From: Cryptomeria japonica
Taxonomy: Eukaryota; Streptophyta; Pinopsida; Cupressales; Cupressaceae
DNA length: 64,000 nt
NCBI RefSeq assembly: GCF_030272615.1
Contig: NC_081413.1
Span: forward strand, 22,818,501 to 22,882,500
Direction: 5' to 3'
The notes beneath the pieces are model-generated. The model saw nothing but the letters and a program-made list of their open reading frames with translations, had not been told where the DNA came from and made no database searches. Position 1 is the stretch's first letter. Each line of letters opens with the position of its first letter. Positions 1 to 10,701 of this stretch are shown here, in pieces. A program made the position numbers and the translations under genes.

Positions 1-332
1 ATTGGAGGCAAAGAAAGAATCTTGTTTGCCAAAAGTTCTCTGAATGCGGATTCTAATGATTGTCCCAGTGGTGTGAAGATGCACTTTTAGAATTGTTCAT
101 GTTGTTGTGTGAAGTGTTGTTAGGTCCTGGATTCATGTTTTTGTTTTGAGTATCGTTGGTGTTTTTTGTGTTGAGTTGTCCTTGCTCTGTTTTGCGCATA
201 TGTGTTAGCATTTGTATTAGCATTTTTAGCATTTTTCATGTTTTGAGGATTTCTAGACAATGCGAGTACTGGTTGTTTAGATTTGGGATCATGTGTTTCA
301 TTGTTGCCTTCATTTTTGTTTCGAGTCCAAAA

Positions 333-1523
333 TCAAGATTTGTCAAGGTTGGTGTTGTTCTGGTTATTGTAGTTTGATGAGTTTGTTCCCTCTTTGTAAA
401 ATTTGAGTGTGCCCTTTTTGACACATGCTTCTTCTACTTGAATGCCATTTTCAATCAATTTAGCGAAAGATGGTATGCATTGAAGTTTCAGTCTATAACT
501 CATTTCGCCAATCAAGTTATCGATGAAGATTTCCATTTTCTCCTTTTCAAGAATATCTCGAGGATATCGTGATACCATGCGTCGCCAGCGTTGGAGGAAC
601 ACCATGAATGTTTCATTGTTCTTTTGTTTGGTGTTGCAAACATCTAGCATGGTTATGGCATGTTGGATGTTGTAGGAATAGTGGGTTATGAATTTGTTAA
701 CCAACTCATCAAATGATCTCACAGGTGGTGAAATTTTGGATAACCATTCCATGGTTTGCCCTCCCAAGCTTCTAGGGAATAACCTCATCAGATAGGTGTC
801 ATCATGAGCAAATTCAAGGCTTAGTGTGCAAAATTCTCGAACATGATCTCCGGGATCACTCTTCCCATCATATTTATCAAATTTGGGAACGTCTGAGTTT
901 GGAGGAAAAGGCACCATGTTCAATCTTCTGTCAAATGGGTAAGGACAGATTTCATTTAAAGAGTACCGCACTGTTGTCCCTTGTTGCATATCCTGTATTT
1001 GCCTTTGCAACATTTGCATTTGTTGAGTAAGGGCTGCCAAAGGTATATTGTCTTGTTGAGGGAAAAGTTCTTGCCTTGTATTGGTTCTTAGCTGAAAAGG
1101 TGTGGTAAATGGGATATTTTGCTCTGGTGTTTCTAGCTCAAGTATATGCATTTCTGGTATGTGTTGTTCTGGAATGTGTTGCTTAGGTATATGTTGTTCA
1201 AAGTTATGGGTTTCTTCTTCTCTTTGTTTTTCTTGGTATGCATATTGTCGATATCTAGTTTTAAAGATGTTTGGGTCTAAATCTTTGGGAAGTTTAACGC
1301 CTTTACTTGTAAGCATGAGCAGATATTTTTCTTTGTCATTTTTCATAAGCTTTTCTACAAGTTTTTGGAATGAAGGGTTTTCTTGACATTCCCGAAGAAG
1401 TGCTTCAGTAATTTCAGGTTCTTCTACGGGTGGAACTTCAAAAGGATTTGATAATCTTCGATTCATACTAGACTCAGCGTGTGCCTCGCTTTGTTTGTCT
1501 CTTTGAGAGTGAGTAACAGGCAT
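333..1523 (-). CDS. gag: Gag polyprotein (N-terminal and capsid part) of element 1
   Basis: An intact 396-codon frame from the ATG at 1523; the frame is open a little further upstream but only with a TTG. It encodes a Retrotrans_gag-type capsid protein that would form the cytoplasmic virus-like particle. The capsid core has GGQTMEWLSKISPPVRSFDEL followed by the LQRWRRM and EIFIDNL segments typical of plant Ty3/gypsy Gag. Residues about 110-140 hold an imperfect repeat of the tetrapeptide-like unit EQHIP. The frame ends in TGA at 333-335, yet the same frame continues open beyond it into the zinc-knuckle region. Element 2 has the same TGA at the same place (29118-29120), so it is not private decay. 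A real gag end, readthrough or an inherited lesion are all possible. Confidence 0.85.
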   Translation of the reverse strand: MPVTHSQRDKQSEAHAESSMNRRLSNPFEVPPVEEPEITEALLRECQENPSFQKLVEKLMKNDKEKYLLMLTSKGVKLPKDLDPNIFKTRYRQYAYQEKQREEETHNFEQHIPKQHIPEQHIPEMHILELETPEQNIPFTTPFQLRTNTRQELFPQQDNIPLAALTQQMQMLQRQIQDMQQGTTVRYSLNEICPYPFDRRLNMVPFPPNSDVPKFDKYDGKSDPGDHVREFCTLSLEFAHDDTYLMRLFPRSLGGQTMEWLSKISPPVRSFDELVNKFITHYSYNIQHAITMLDVCNTKQKNNETFMVFLQRWRRMVSRYPRDILEKEKMEIFIDNLIGEMSYRLKLQCIPSFAKLIENGIQVEEACVKKGTLKFYKEGTNSSNYNNQNNTNLDKS

Positions 1524-2393
1524 TTTTGTAGAAACTCTCAGTGATGAAAGGGACAAAAGCCTCGTTGATATGTTGTTCGGGGGTGGGTGGTTCTGGTCGA
1601 GATGTGGTATAAGTGATACACTCGTCGGGCAAGAATGCGGGATTGATTTTTCTGCTACGGTTTATGGTTTGATTAAAAGCAGACTTTTGACAGTATGCTC
1701 TTGTCTTCAAGGGTTCTTTATCAAATTTGCTAGACTTGTTTTGGATATACCGTTTGACGTGATGAAGGAATACCCAATGAGATTTGAAGAGTTGACGATT
1801 GATGTATAAAAACTTATTTCTCTTGATGAATTTGGAAAAACTAGGTTGTTGTTTCTTCAACGTGATGTTACAATAAAGGTTCTTTCTTCTCAGAATAAAG
1901 GGATTAGTCATGCATGAGTGATCAATGGTTTCCTTTGATTAGTTTGGATTCAGTTGTTTCTTATTTTTGAAAATTTCAAATCTTACTCTATCAGAGTGAA
2001 GGTTTAGATGCCCCTGAAGGTTTAGATGCCCCTTCATGACAAAGCGTGTCAAATGATATGGATAAAAGCCTCCTGATCTGGAAACTTGATTTGACAATTT
2101 GAAAATTTTAAACAAGTGTTTTTAGATAAAAATCTATAAGATAGTAAAGGATTCTGTTGATACTGATGATGAAGTTTCCGGATTATGATAGGAGAGACAT
2201 CCTCTATCGCGCGATTCATTTAGGATTCAGACAACGTTTGTTTTGACACAAATTTAGCTTGAGAAATGGTTATAATGGTTTGTTTGTCACTCTGGTTTGA
2301 TGAAAAATGGTGGTGATGGAAAAAGGCTTAAACAAATGTTTTTAAAAATTTCAAAATTTTTCCCGGTTTTTGCTCTGTTTTTCTATTTTGGAT

Positions 2394-2770
2394 CACGTGC
2401 TAGAACAGAGTCTAAATGCGCTACTGAAATTCCTCTATGCGCTAAAATAATAACCACATGTGCTAGGCTGCCCCCAAACACACGCTAAAGTTTTGACTGT
2501 TTAAAAAAATATTGTCTAGCAGTTGAAAAACCTATGCGCTATTCTGGGTCTGTCACGCGCTATCTTTTGTACTTTATGCGCTAATTCTTGGTTTCCATAG
2601 GCTAAGCCGTTGCTTCCACGCGTTAGACTATTTTCCTGATGCGCTAAAACATTTCAACACTATTTTGTCTTGGGATAAAATGCTATTGTTTGGAACCGAC
2701 GTGCTAACTTGAAGTTTGGATGCGCTAACAAAAGTACTCTACGCGCTAAGAAGTTGCTCTTATGCACTAA
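2394..2770 (-). repeat. Degenerate TAGCGCAT motif array 1
   Basis: About fifteen copies of a degenerate octamer, reading ATGCGCTA on the plus strand and TAGCGCAT in the sense direction of element 1, at roughly 20-30 bp spacing. Variants include acgcgcta, atgtgcta, acgcgtta and atgcacta. The intervening sequences are unrelated, so this is a motif array rather than a tandem repeat of a longer unit. Confidence 0.8.
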
Positions 2771-4282
2771 ACTACCCTGATTTTTTTTTTCTTTGGTTTG
2801 GTTTTTGTGAATTTTGAATTTTTGTTGCAAATTTTTCAAGTTTGATGGATGATTTTTTGAAGTAATAAATGCAAACACGGCACAAAAAGTACAACCATTT
2901 TGCTTAATCTAACAAAAAGTGTATGTTCGTCGAGGATGTGTTCAAATCCTCAATGTTTTAATAGGTTTGGATACAAATAATACACTTCAAAAAGACTCTT
3001 TAGTCAAGGGTCATAAATAACAGCATAGCCCACTAGTCTCGATACTCCATTAGCTCAAACAACTGTGTCACCATCTAGAGGGCGCCCATTTTTTTGCCTT
3101 TTGCCAGAAATTAACTCAAAGTGAATTGCTTCATAGTTGAGTAGTTATCTTGGGAGATATATGGTGAGTAATCTTGGGGGCGGATTCTTCCCCACCTTTG
3201 CACTATGATGTTATAAATGTTTGGTTACTGACTCAGTTTAAAGTTTATATTTCTATGGTTCGTAATCAGGCTTCCCGTTCGGCCGTTAGTGATAAACTCC
3301 CTCAGGAGGCTTCCCAACCTTTAGAACAAAGGCTTTACGTATCTCAAGGATACTGGGGGAAGGCTAATTGTTGCGCGCAACCGTTGAAAAGGACTTTCGT
3401 CACTTTCCACATTTGATTATAGTGGGTTGGAATTCTTGGCATCAAAGTCGTTCCCCACTTAGGTCGTTCCCTTCACACCGGCCATAAACGGCTTTAAGAG
3501 TTGATTCCAACTCCTCAGGAACGCAGGCCTGCTAAAGGTTTTATTACTTGAAGTAAAGAAAGCTATAAGAGTGGTCTGGATTTTTGATCACCCAGTTAAG
3601 AGGAGAGCATATTCCTTCCACTTTCAAGATAAAGCAATCAAGTTGGTTCTTTTTAGCCTTTCAATTCAGTGATTTGCTAAAAATCTATGTGGAGATGTTG
3701 CTCCACAAAAAACATGGTGTTTATTTTATCCTTTCAAGGCAATGATTTTTTGATCTATGAAAAAGAATTGGTCAACAAAGTAAATTCGATGTTTTGTCAA
3801 CAAAAGAAATCGATCGAAAGGGGAAGATCTTCCCTCTTTAGTTGTAAATGACTCTGGATATGTGTGATTCTTTGACTTTGCAAAATTTTGAAGTGAATCC
3901 TTTTATGCACCAAAGGATGGTGAAGTTCTTTTTTTTAAATCCCTTTGCCAAAGTAAAGATTTGTTGGTTCTTTTTATAGCTTCCCAAAATGAAATGTTTT
4001 TCTCCTATAAAAGCAAGAAGGTTTCCGATAGTAGTTTTTTTATAGCCCCAAAGAAGTAAGTGAGTTCAATTTTAAGAATAAAAAAAAATGTTTGAAAATT
4101 TTAAACGAACTTTAACTAAGTTAGAGAAAATCTTAACCATCTAAGATTACGCTCCCTTCTGCAACAAATTTGGTTAGCATCCTACAAGCAAACCAGAGAA
4201 AAAAATGTTAGATGATTTGGTAGACTTCCACAAGTCTAAACTTTCATTTTCGGTTACAAATTTTTTTTTTTTTTTCTGTCTT

Positions 4283-4685
4283 CGATGCGCTACAATATAT
4301 TCTTGATGCGCTAAAATAAAGGATCAACACAGTACACTGTTTGCTGGATGCACTACTCTTTGCACCGAAGGTGCTACTCTGGTTCTCTTCCAAAAATTAG
4401 TGATTTGACGCACTAATCTATTCACGGCACGCGTTAGATGATGGACTCCAAGCGCTAAGTAGTGGACCAGATGCGCTATACTGTTTACTGGATGCGCTAC
4501 TCTGTGCGCCGAAGGCACTATTCTGGTTTTCTTCCGCACTAAGGCCTATAGGAAAATATTAGAGGGAGTCACGCGCTGAGGAAAGGTCTTCACACGTTAG
4601 AGTATAGACCCCACGCGCTAAACAGTAAGCGGAATGCGCTAGGCTATTAACCAGATGCGCTAGGGAATATTTCCCACGTGCTGAT
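4283..4685 (-). repeat. Degenerate TAGCGCAT motif array 2
   Basis: About seventeen further copies of the same degenerate octamer in the same orientation, starting just downstream (plus sense) of a poly-T run and ending about 80 bp before the LTR. Parts of the spacers are locally repeated, for example gatgcgctactctgtg and gatgcactactctttg, suggesting some growth by local duplication. Confidence 0.8.
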
Positions 4686-4739
4686 TCTTGTTTCCCGTGG
4701 ACCTACAAAAGTGATTAGTTTCAAATACCGATTTGATAT

Positions 4740-4767
4740 TTGGGGTTGTGCCCCATGGTGGGCGCCA
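4740..4767 (-). promoter_or_regulatory. Primer-binding site (tRNA-Lys type), element 1
   Basis: On the minus strand the site starts TGGCGCCCACCATGGGGC, four bases (gaaa on plus) inside the LTR end. It complements the CCA-terminated 3' end of plant tRNA-Lys as I recall that sequence. The first 18 bases match except one C/T change at a CpG. Similarity becomes patchy beyond that. Confidence 0.75.
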
Positions 4768-4771
4768 GAAA

Positions 4772-6254
4772 TGTATGCGGGAAAAGTGGGCTGATAAAAC
4801 TCAATATGTGAAAATATTGCTAAATACTAGTCCACACACACACACAGGACTTTTTGATGCAAGCTATGGAGTAACAAAGTATTACTCAGCTTCCCAAGGT
4901 GGGTCCCATGGTTCTCTATCTCACAATGTCCCTCAAACCAATGTTTTTGCTCTCAGATCACTGAGAAAAATGGTTTAGGGATGGCAAATGCAAGAACAAG
5001 GGATGCTTTGATGGATTTTAGTATGAGATGCATTCTAAGCTATGCATGATTTTAAAATGCAATAAACTAGATGATAAGATGACAAGGTTAGTATGAGTAT
5101 TATCCTAACATGATATATTTAGTCTATGATTGAGCTAAATGATAAAGAAATTATTCTAAACATGCATATTTAGACTAGTTTTTATTCTAAAGAGAGGCTA
5201 AATGATGAGCATAAAAATGATATATGAAAGCTTGAATGTATTTGAGCATAAGTGTGATACTACAAATTTGAGGGATTATTCTTGAAAATGGAGGAATAAG
5301 AGCTCTATTTATAGCAAAAATAGGGCAATCGATGGTCAAGATTGAATGGTTTAATCAAGGGTTGAGTTTGAAAGGTGGGGATCCATGTTTGTAATTGGCA
5401 CCAATGAAATGGTGACAAGTGTCAACATAGGGTTGGGTTGAGAGAAGGGGTTGGAGGCATTAAATGCCTGAGAAGACCTCATGGTTATCTAGAGGGTAAG
5501 GGTCAAGCTTAAGTTAGGATTACCCACTGGATTAAGAGTTAGTCCAACGATAAACCTTTGTGCAAATGATTGAGAGATAATCATGGTCAAAGCATTAAAG
5601 GCCTGATGAGACCCTTGGGTTGGGTGAAGGTTGAGTTAAAACAAATTCTTTAACCATGTAAGAGTGTTTGAGTTAACCATTAATGGTTATTGGAGACTTT
5701 GGGGGATTAAGTGGTTGAAAGTTGGAAGCCTTTAATGGTTATCAAAGACTTTGAGGAATTAAGTGGTTGAAGACTTGAAGCCTTTAATGGTTATCAAAGA
5801 CTTTGAGGTTTTGAGAAGTGACTTCCCTTTGCTTAGGGATGTGACAAAGTTTAGAGGAGGGTTTAGGTTAATTAGAAGTGATTAGAAGATTCTAGAAGGG
5901 ATTAGAAAGGGGTTTGGGATTTTGCAAGTGGATGGAGGGATAATAGGATTTAATTGAAATAAAGTAATTTAATTCAATTTGGTTGCAATTTGGAGAAATT
6001 AAATAAATTAGATTTATTCAATTTAGGATAACTATTTAATTAAATTTGAATTTAATTAAAAGTGGATAGGGGGGTTTTATTGAATAAAATGATTTATTCA
6101 TTAAATGAATAAAGTGAATTTAATTTAAATAAATTGAGTAATTTACTTAATTAAATAGAGGAATGTGGATAATTTAATTAAATTGGATTTAATCAAATAG
6201 AGAAATGAACATAAAATATTCATTTAGGAATATGGTCATTTTTATACGTCTACA
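4772..6254 (-). repeat. 5' LTR of element 1
   Basis: A 1483-bp LTR bounded by TGT and ACA, closely similar to 16556-18007 and 29401-30837. The minus-strand promoter is visible as TATAAATAG at plus 5304-5313, conserved in all three LTR copies (17087-17096, 29932-29941). It carries an extra copy of a 52-bp unit (starts at 5706 and 5758) that is single in the element 2 LTRs, explaining most of the length difference. The U3-proximal 300 bp is very AT-rich with many attaaatt/taattt inverted words. Confidence 0.9.
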
Positions 6255-6405
6255 TTTTAAATCAATGTTTTGGCTCCATTTTCATTTCACCAAGCATTCA
6301 AACATTCAAAGAGCGCGGAAATTCCTGAGCAAATGCATTTTGAGCAAAGAAGTGAAGCAATTCAGCAAGCAATCATTCCTAAGATAGATAAAGGTATTTA
6401 TAATC

Positions 6406-9400
6406 ATGGCTTCTTCATCTATTCCTGAATTCATAGAAAACCCTACTATAGTCGAAGTGATTAAGCACCCTAGACCCATATTTTAGTTAGTTCCCGAAAT
6501 TGCTAAGAAGGATGATAATGTTGGTGTATTATCTCAAATTCCCAAAGGAGTGGTTTTTGTAGAAGACCCTAGGATGTACATACATTATCACATAGAAGAA
6601 TTAGGTGATGAGAAAATCAAGAGCATGTATAAGACTATAATTTGTGATGATTCCGGTAATGTGAAACCTGAACACAAAATAGTTGAAACCCTAGGATTCA
6701 CTAAAATTCTTAGTATTATGGATTTCCCTAAGGATGTTATAAGGATAGTTCTAAGTAGGGTACATGATGCATTCTTCTAGTTGGATTAAGTTCAGAAAAT
6801 CACTAAAGAGGTAGTAAAAGTAGTGACAGGGTTACCTTCCATCGGTAACAGACCTGAGAAAACAAAGAAGGTCTCAAATGACCTAGTGATTAATCTAACT
6901 GGTGCAACATCTAATAAAAGATCTTTAAGAGTAAATGATGTAACGGACATCAATGTCAAATTCATTAGCATGATCTTAGTTTTCAAAACAACATATGCAA
7001 ATAGGTTAAACTCAGTCTCTAGCTTATACATAAAGAGTGCCTATGATATGATTAAAGATAATGCAAAAATAGATGTGTGTGAATGGTTGAAAGATGAACT
7101 CATTGACAATCTTGGAAAGATAAAGAAAGACAAAAAGGGGACATTTAGATTTGGAAACCTACTTGTTTGTTTAATGCTATAGATAACAAAACAAGTGCCC
7201 GGTATCGGTAATAAAAATCTTGTTTTTGATATACCAGTAGGCAAACAATTGCCTGATTTACTAAATAACATGGGAGATAGCAGAGATAAGATTATAAATG
7301 AGTACTTTCATGCATTAAAGGCCCGAATGAAGACCAAAGTCAAATTATCACAAGCAATTGTAAATAAGTATAAGGATCAAATATGCTTTGTTATTAAGAA
7401 GGATGAGATTTGGATGGAGGCAGTTATCCTAAGAACCATTTGGGTTACTAAAATGGGTTATGAAACTGATGACCACATAATTGAAACATATGCAAAAGCC
7501 CTCTTGGAAGCACCCAAGGAACTTGAAGAAGAGGTATTTGGTAGTGCTGAGACTATTGAAAATCAAATCCAATCTAAGAAAAGGGTAAAGAAGGTAGAAG
7601 CAACAGTTAGAAGAGGATCTAGACAAGCTAAAGCCATCAAGGAAGATGTACTCAAACAAATTGTTATTATTGAAGATGAGTTAGAAGCACTACAACCAGA
7701 AACTCGCCTTTCACCTGTTGTAACCTCTTCAAAAAGTGATATGCCAGCTTCATTTAAAAGAGTTGTGAGGAAAAGATATCCTTCACTAGTATCTACACCT
7801 TCTCCTAGAAGAACCAGATAGAAACAATAGGCAGTAAGGCCCCCGGCTAAGAAGATAAGTCAAAAGAAGAAGAAGTTAACACCCAAAAAGAGGACTCAAC
7901 AAAACATTGCTCCAATTGACAAACTTCTAGATGAAATAATAGAGGATGGAAAGATGAAAAACATCAATAAATTATATGATTCATTATTAGTTGATGACAA
8001 AGAAAAAGTTGAAAATAGTGTAATCCTACACTTGGACATTTACAAGAAATTTCTAATGCAAGTTGTAGATGAATTACTGACAGAACTGTTTAAAAGACTT
8101 GAAGCTAGAATGCAAGCTATTATAGAGCTTGATAAGAAAATAAAAATTGAAAAACTACTTGTTGTTTATCCTATCAACTCACCAAAATAGATAGATGATC
8201 TGATCTCTGAGGCTAACCAGTCAGTATTCTCAACTACACACTGGCATATAGCACTTATGGTTGGTAGAGTAAATGAGGTAGCATAGGAAACTGCTAATGC
8301 AATGGACATACTCCTTGTAGAGAAGGAAAAGCGGGAAGAATATAGAAATCCTAAACCTATCGTAGTATACCAAAAGGATAAGGATAAGGGAAAAGGCAAG
8401 GTTGGTGGACCACCTAGCATAAAAGTAACAGATAATCTATCCCCACCACCTCTAGATACTCCATGGGTAGTTACCACTGACAGTCAAACGGCTAGTGAGA
8501 GTATGGACATACCACAAGAGGACACAAATCCCAATTTCAAGGTGTTATATACAGTTGACATTGACACTCAGAAAGTCAATATTGTGGTAGATAAGGATTC
8601 AACTGGGAAAATAGATATGGCTAATGAGCCACCGGTAATAGATGGTATAGAAGGTAAACCGACAAATGATAACAGTGAGTAACAAGCTGAGCAACAGACA
8701 GAGCAACAGGCTCCATCATAATAACAGGTTCACACAGAGATAGTGCCACCGGCAATAGCCAAGCAATACAAACCTTTTCTTAAAGAAATGGAAACACAAA
8801 CTGACCTACCAAAGGTCACCACAAGCAACGAAATTGCTCCCACCGGCACGATACAGAGTGTTGGCTCTTCAAATGCAGAATTCAAACCAACTAATGTGAC
8901 AAAAGTTATTTTGGATTCCATAAATAAGATAACAGATTGTAGCTCACAAGCATACAAGGCAATAGATGATACCATTACAATTTTGAAAATGATAGCACCT
9001 AAATGTAATTTAGATAATAAAGATTCTTTGAGTCAACTTGACACTTTGTCTAAGTCTATTACTAAAAACACTGTGACAGTTGAACAAATAAAAGAGGAAG
9101 CATTCAAGAAGAGATTAGACAAGGAAAAACATAAATTCTTTGAGGAAGAAATAAAGAAGTGTACAAGACAATTTGACACACTTCTACCAGAACTATGTAG
9201 TACATTGAAGGAATTCAAAACCTTGTACAGGGATACATGTAAAACTAACTTTTTGACAGTTGATATAGACCAGAAGATCAGCAAGATACAAGAAGAAATA
9301 AATCAACTAGCTGAGAATTTCAATAATTCATCTGATTCATTATAAGTTTTTGAGAAGAAAATAATAGGTTTTGAGGAAGAACCATTAAAGTTGGAAAGAG

Positions 9401-9660
9401 AAAAAGAAAGAATAAAAGGTAAGGCTAAAGATCTTAAATGGAGACTAAGTCCAAAATTGGACTACCTCACCTCCTTAAGGAAATAAATATCTAATGCTTT
9501 GATTCAAGGACAGAAAACACCAGCAGAGAAAATGCAACACCTCACCGGTATAGTTCAGAGGACAGAGGCCACAATAAAAGACAAAAAACAGTTCATTGAA
9601 AGTCTGAATCTAGTTTTGGCAGATCTTTTTCAAATTGTAACCAACCGATTACAAGGATGA
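6406..9660 (+). pseudogene. Unidentified 1085-codon retroelement protein, broken only by TAG/TAA codons
   Basis: A single frame runs from the ATG at 6406 to a TGA at 9658-9660 with no frameshift I can find. It is interrupted by 13 stops: TAG at 6484, 6778, 7180, 7819, 7828, 8188, 8284 and TAA at 6787, 8680, 8719, 8722, 9343, 9484. None is TGA. Several sit in Gln-rich contexts (the segment around 8680-8730 alternates Gln and Glu), so C-to-T change of CAG/CAA is the simplest origin. The N-terminal third is globular (VTGLPSIGNRP, LEEAPKELEEEVFG-type stretch), the middle is Lys/Arg-rich, and the C-terminal third is Lys/Glu-rich and probably coiled coil. I do not recognise the family; it is not a normal Gag or Pol. 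The 3' end abuts the PPT, as expected for an element-encoded ORF. Confidence 0.65.
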
Positions 9661-9869
9661 AGCTGGAAACCACACTCAATTGACACTTTGACAACCTTTT
9701 TCATTGATGCCAAAGGGGGAGTAGTAGAATGAGAGAAATAATTAGTAAATGACTCATCAACTCATGGGGAGTACACATTCTTTTGGTACACAATTTTTGG
9801 TAAGACAATACCGGCAGATTCTTTTTGGATGACTGTTTTTGCGTTTTTCTCATGGGTGTTGCCATCAAT

Positions 9870-9884
9870 GCCAAAGGGGGAGAT
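9870..9884 (+). promoter_or_regulatory. Polypurine tract of the Copia-like element
   Basis: The sequence tgccaaagggggagat directly precedes the TGTTGG LTR start and would prime plus-strand synthesis. The same phrase, gatgccaaagggggag, occurs once more at 9706-9721, about 160 bp upstream, without an LTR after it. Confidence 0.8.
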
Positions 9885-10701
9885 TGTTGGCAAATGCACA
9901 CTCCAATGAGACATTGTAGGTGATTGAAGGTTTTGTCATTGATGGCAACCTTACAATCCTATGACGCCAGCAAGGCAATCCACCGGCACTAGCAAGGTCA
10001 GACTTTACACTGGCACACATACCACTAGCCCCGACGGTGAAAGGAAGCATACCGGCATAGAAGCCGACAAGAATTTTGTTTGTAATTTATTTTGTTAATT
10101 ATTGTAAAATCATTGTAAGCCAACTTGGCAAGTTGTAAAATGACTCATATATATATAAGAGTTCATTGTAGAACATAGTAGCAATAATGAATAAACAATG
10201 GAGGAATGTAATTAGGCGAAATAAGGCAGACCTATTATGCAAATTATAGGTTAAGGGTTTATGTATGAAGCAGAGCTATAAATCGGTACTGGATCTGGCA
10301 TAGTAGATGCTATTTTGAAGAAGTACGAGACATTGGATTTATATAATCCATTTTTTAAGTCAGTGAGACTTCCCATTTTGTAATTGAGCAGTGAGCTTTA
10401 GGCACTTGGCCTTCCTACATGTGCAAACCCCTATTGTAGCAGTAATATTCTCTTATTGGCTAGTAAGTAAATATTGTGGGTCACAAATCCCACTGAGGTT
10501 TTTCCCACACCGGGTTTCCTCGTTAAACTACTGTGTTATGGTGTGTTTTTCATGTGGTTGCTGTTATCTCTGTTTATTGCATTACTTTCTGTTTACCGGT
10601 ACACAATATTAATATGCTTCACATGTTTTAAGTTAAGAAAATCCCTTTACCGGTCAGATACTAATTCACCCCCCCTCTCAGTATTTGTGGGAATCCTAAC
10701 A
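9885..10701 (+). repeat. 3' LTR of the Copia-like element
   Basis: An 817-bp LTR from TGTTGGCAAATG to CCTAACA. A TATA-like run (atatatatataag) lies at about 10147-10160. Repeated ccggta/ccggca words occur, and the 3' end has the C-rich ttcaccccccctctcag block seen just before the ends of many plant Copia LTRs; the LTR at 44215-45405 ends the same way. The flank starts ggctc, but the matching left TSD is not in the window. Confidence 0.75.

Larger units (their letters stand above)
1524..4739 (-). other. Long untranslated leader of element 1
   Basis: About 3.2 kb separates the primer-binding site from gag. No long reading frame with a recognisable protein is present; the open stretches here are short and off-frame. 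The region holds two arrays of a degenerate octamer (2394-2770 and 4283-4685), a poly-T run at 4260-4276 and otherwise AT-rich sequence. Long gag leaders are known in Tat/Ogre-type elements. Whether this leader is spliced cannot be judged by eye. Element 2 lacks the whole leader through a deletion. Confidence 0.6.
1..6254 (-). mobile_element. Tat-like Ty3/gypsy retrotransposon, 5' part (element 1)
   Basis: Read on the minus strand the order is LTR (6254-4772), primer-binding site (4767-4740), a long leader, gag (1523-333) and the start of the downstream frame, which runs off the left edge. Its first bases match element 2 near 28780, so the same family continues leftwards. The LTR is bounded by TGT...ACA and followed by ttttaaatc, which I take as flanking DNA of the Copia-like element at 6255-10701 into which it inserted. 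The 3' LTR and left TSD lie outside the window, so insertion limits cannot be confirmed on that side. Confidence 0.85.
6255..10701 (+). mobile_element. Copia-like, probably non-autonomous LTR element, 3' part
   Basis: A plus-strand element whose interior (one long unidentified frame) is followed by a polypurine tract and a TGTTGG...TAACA LTR at 9885-10701. No protease, integrase, RT or RNase H is seen between the inserted element 1 and this LTR. Either the pol part lies left of element 1, outside the window, and the frame is an extra 3' ORF, or the element is a non-autonomous derivative. Confidence 0.7.

Noticed and set aside
2394-4685. TAGCGCAT arrays considered as CRISPR or as a satellite
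   Set aside because: The repeat is only about 8 bp and degenerate, spacing is irregular and the context is a plant retroelement leader; no CRISPR or long satellite unit fits.
4733-4978. Plus-strand open frame of 81 codons, repeated at 16559-16762 and 29404-29607
   Set aside because: It lies in the U5 end of the LTR copies on the strand opposite to the element; the repetition reflects the LTR, not a gene family.
6406-9660. Alternative genetic code (TAG/TAA as Gln)
   Set aside because: Other elements in the window show TGA at former Arg codons as well as TAG at former Gln codons, which fits cytosine deamination in methylated plant DNA.
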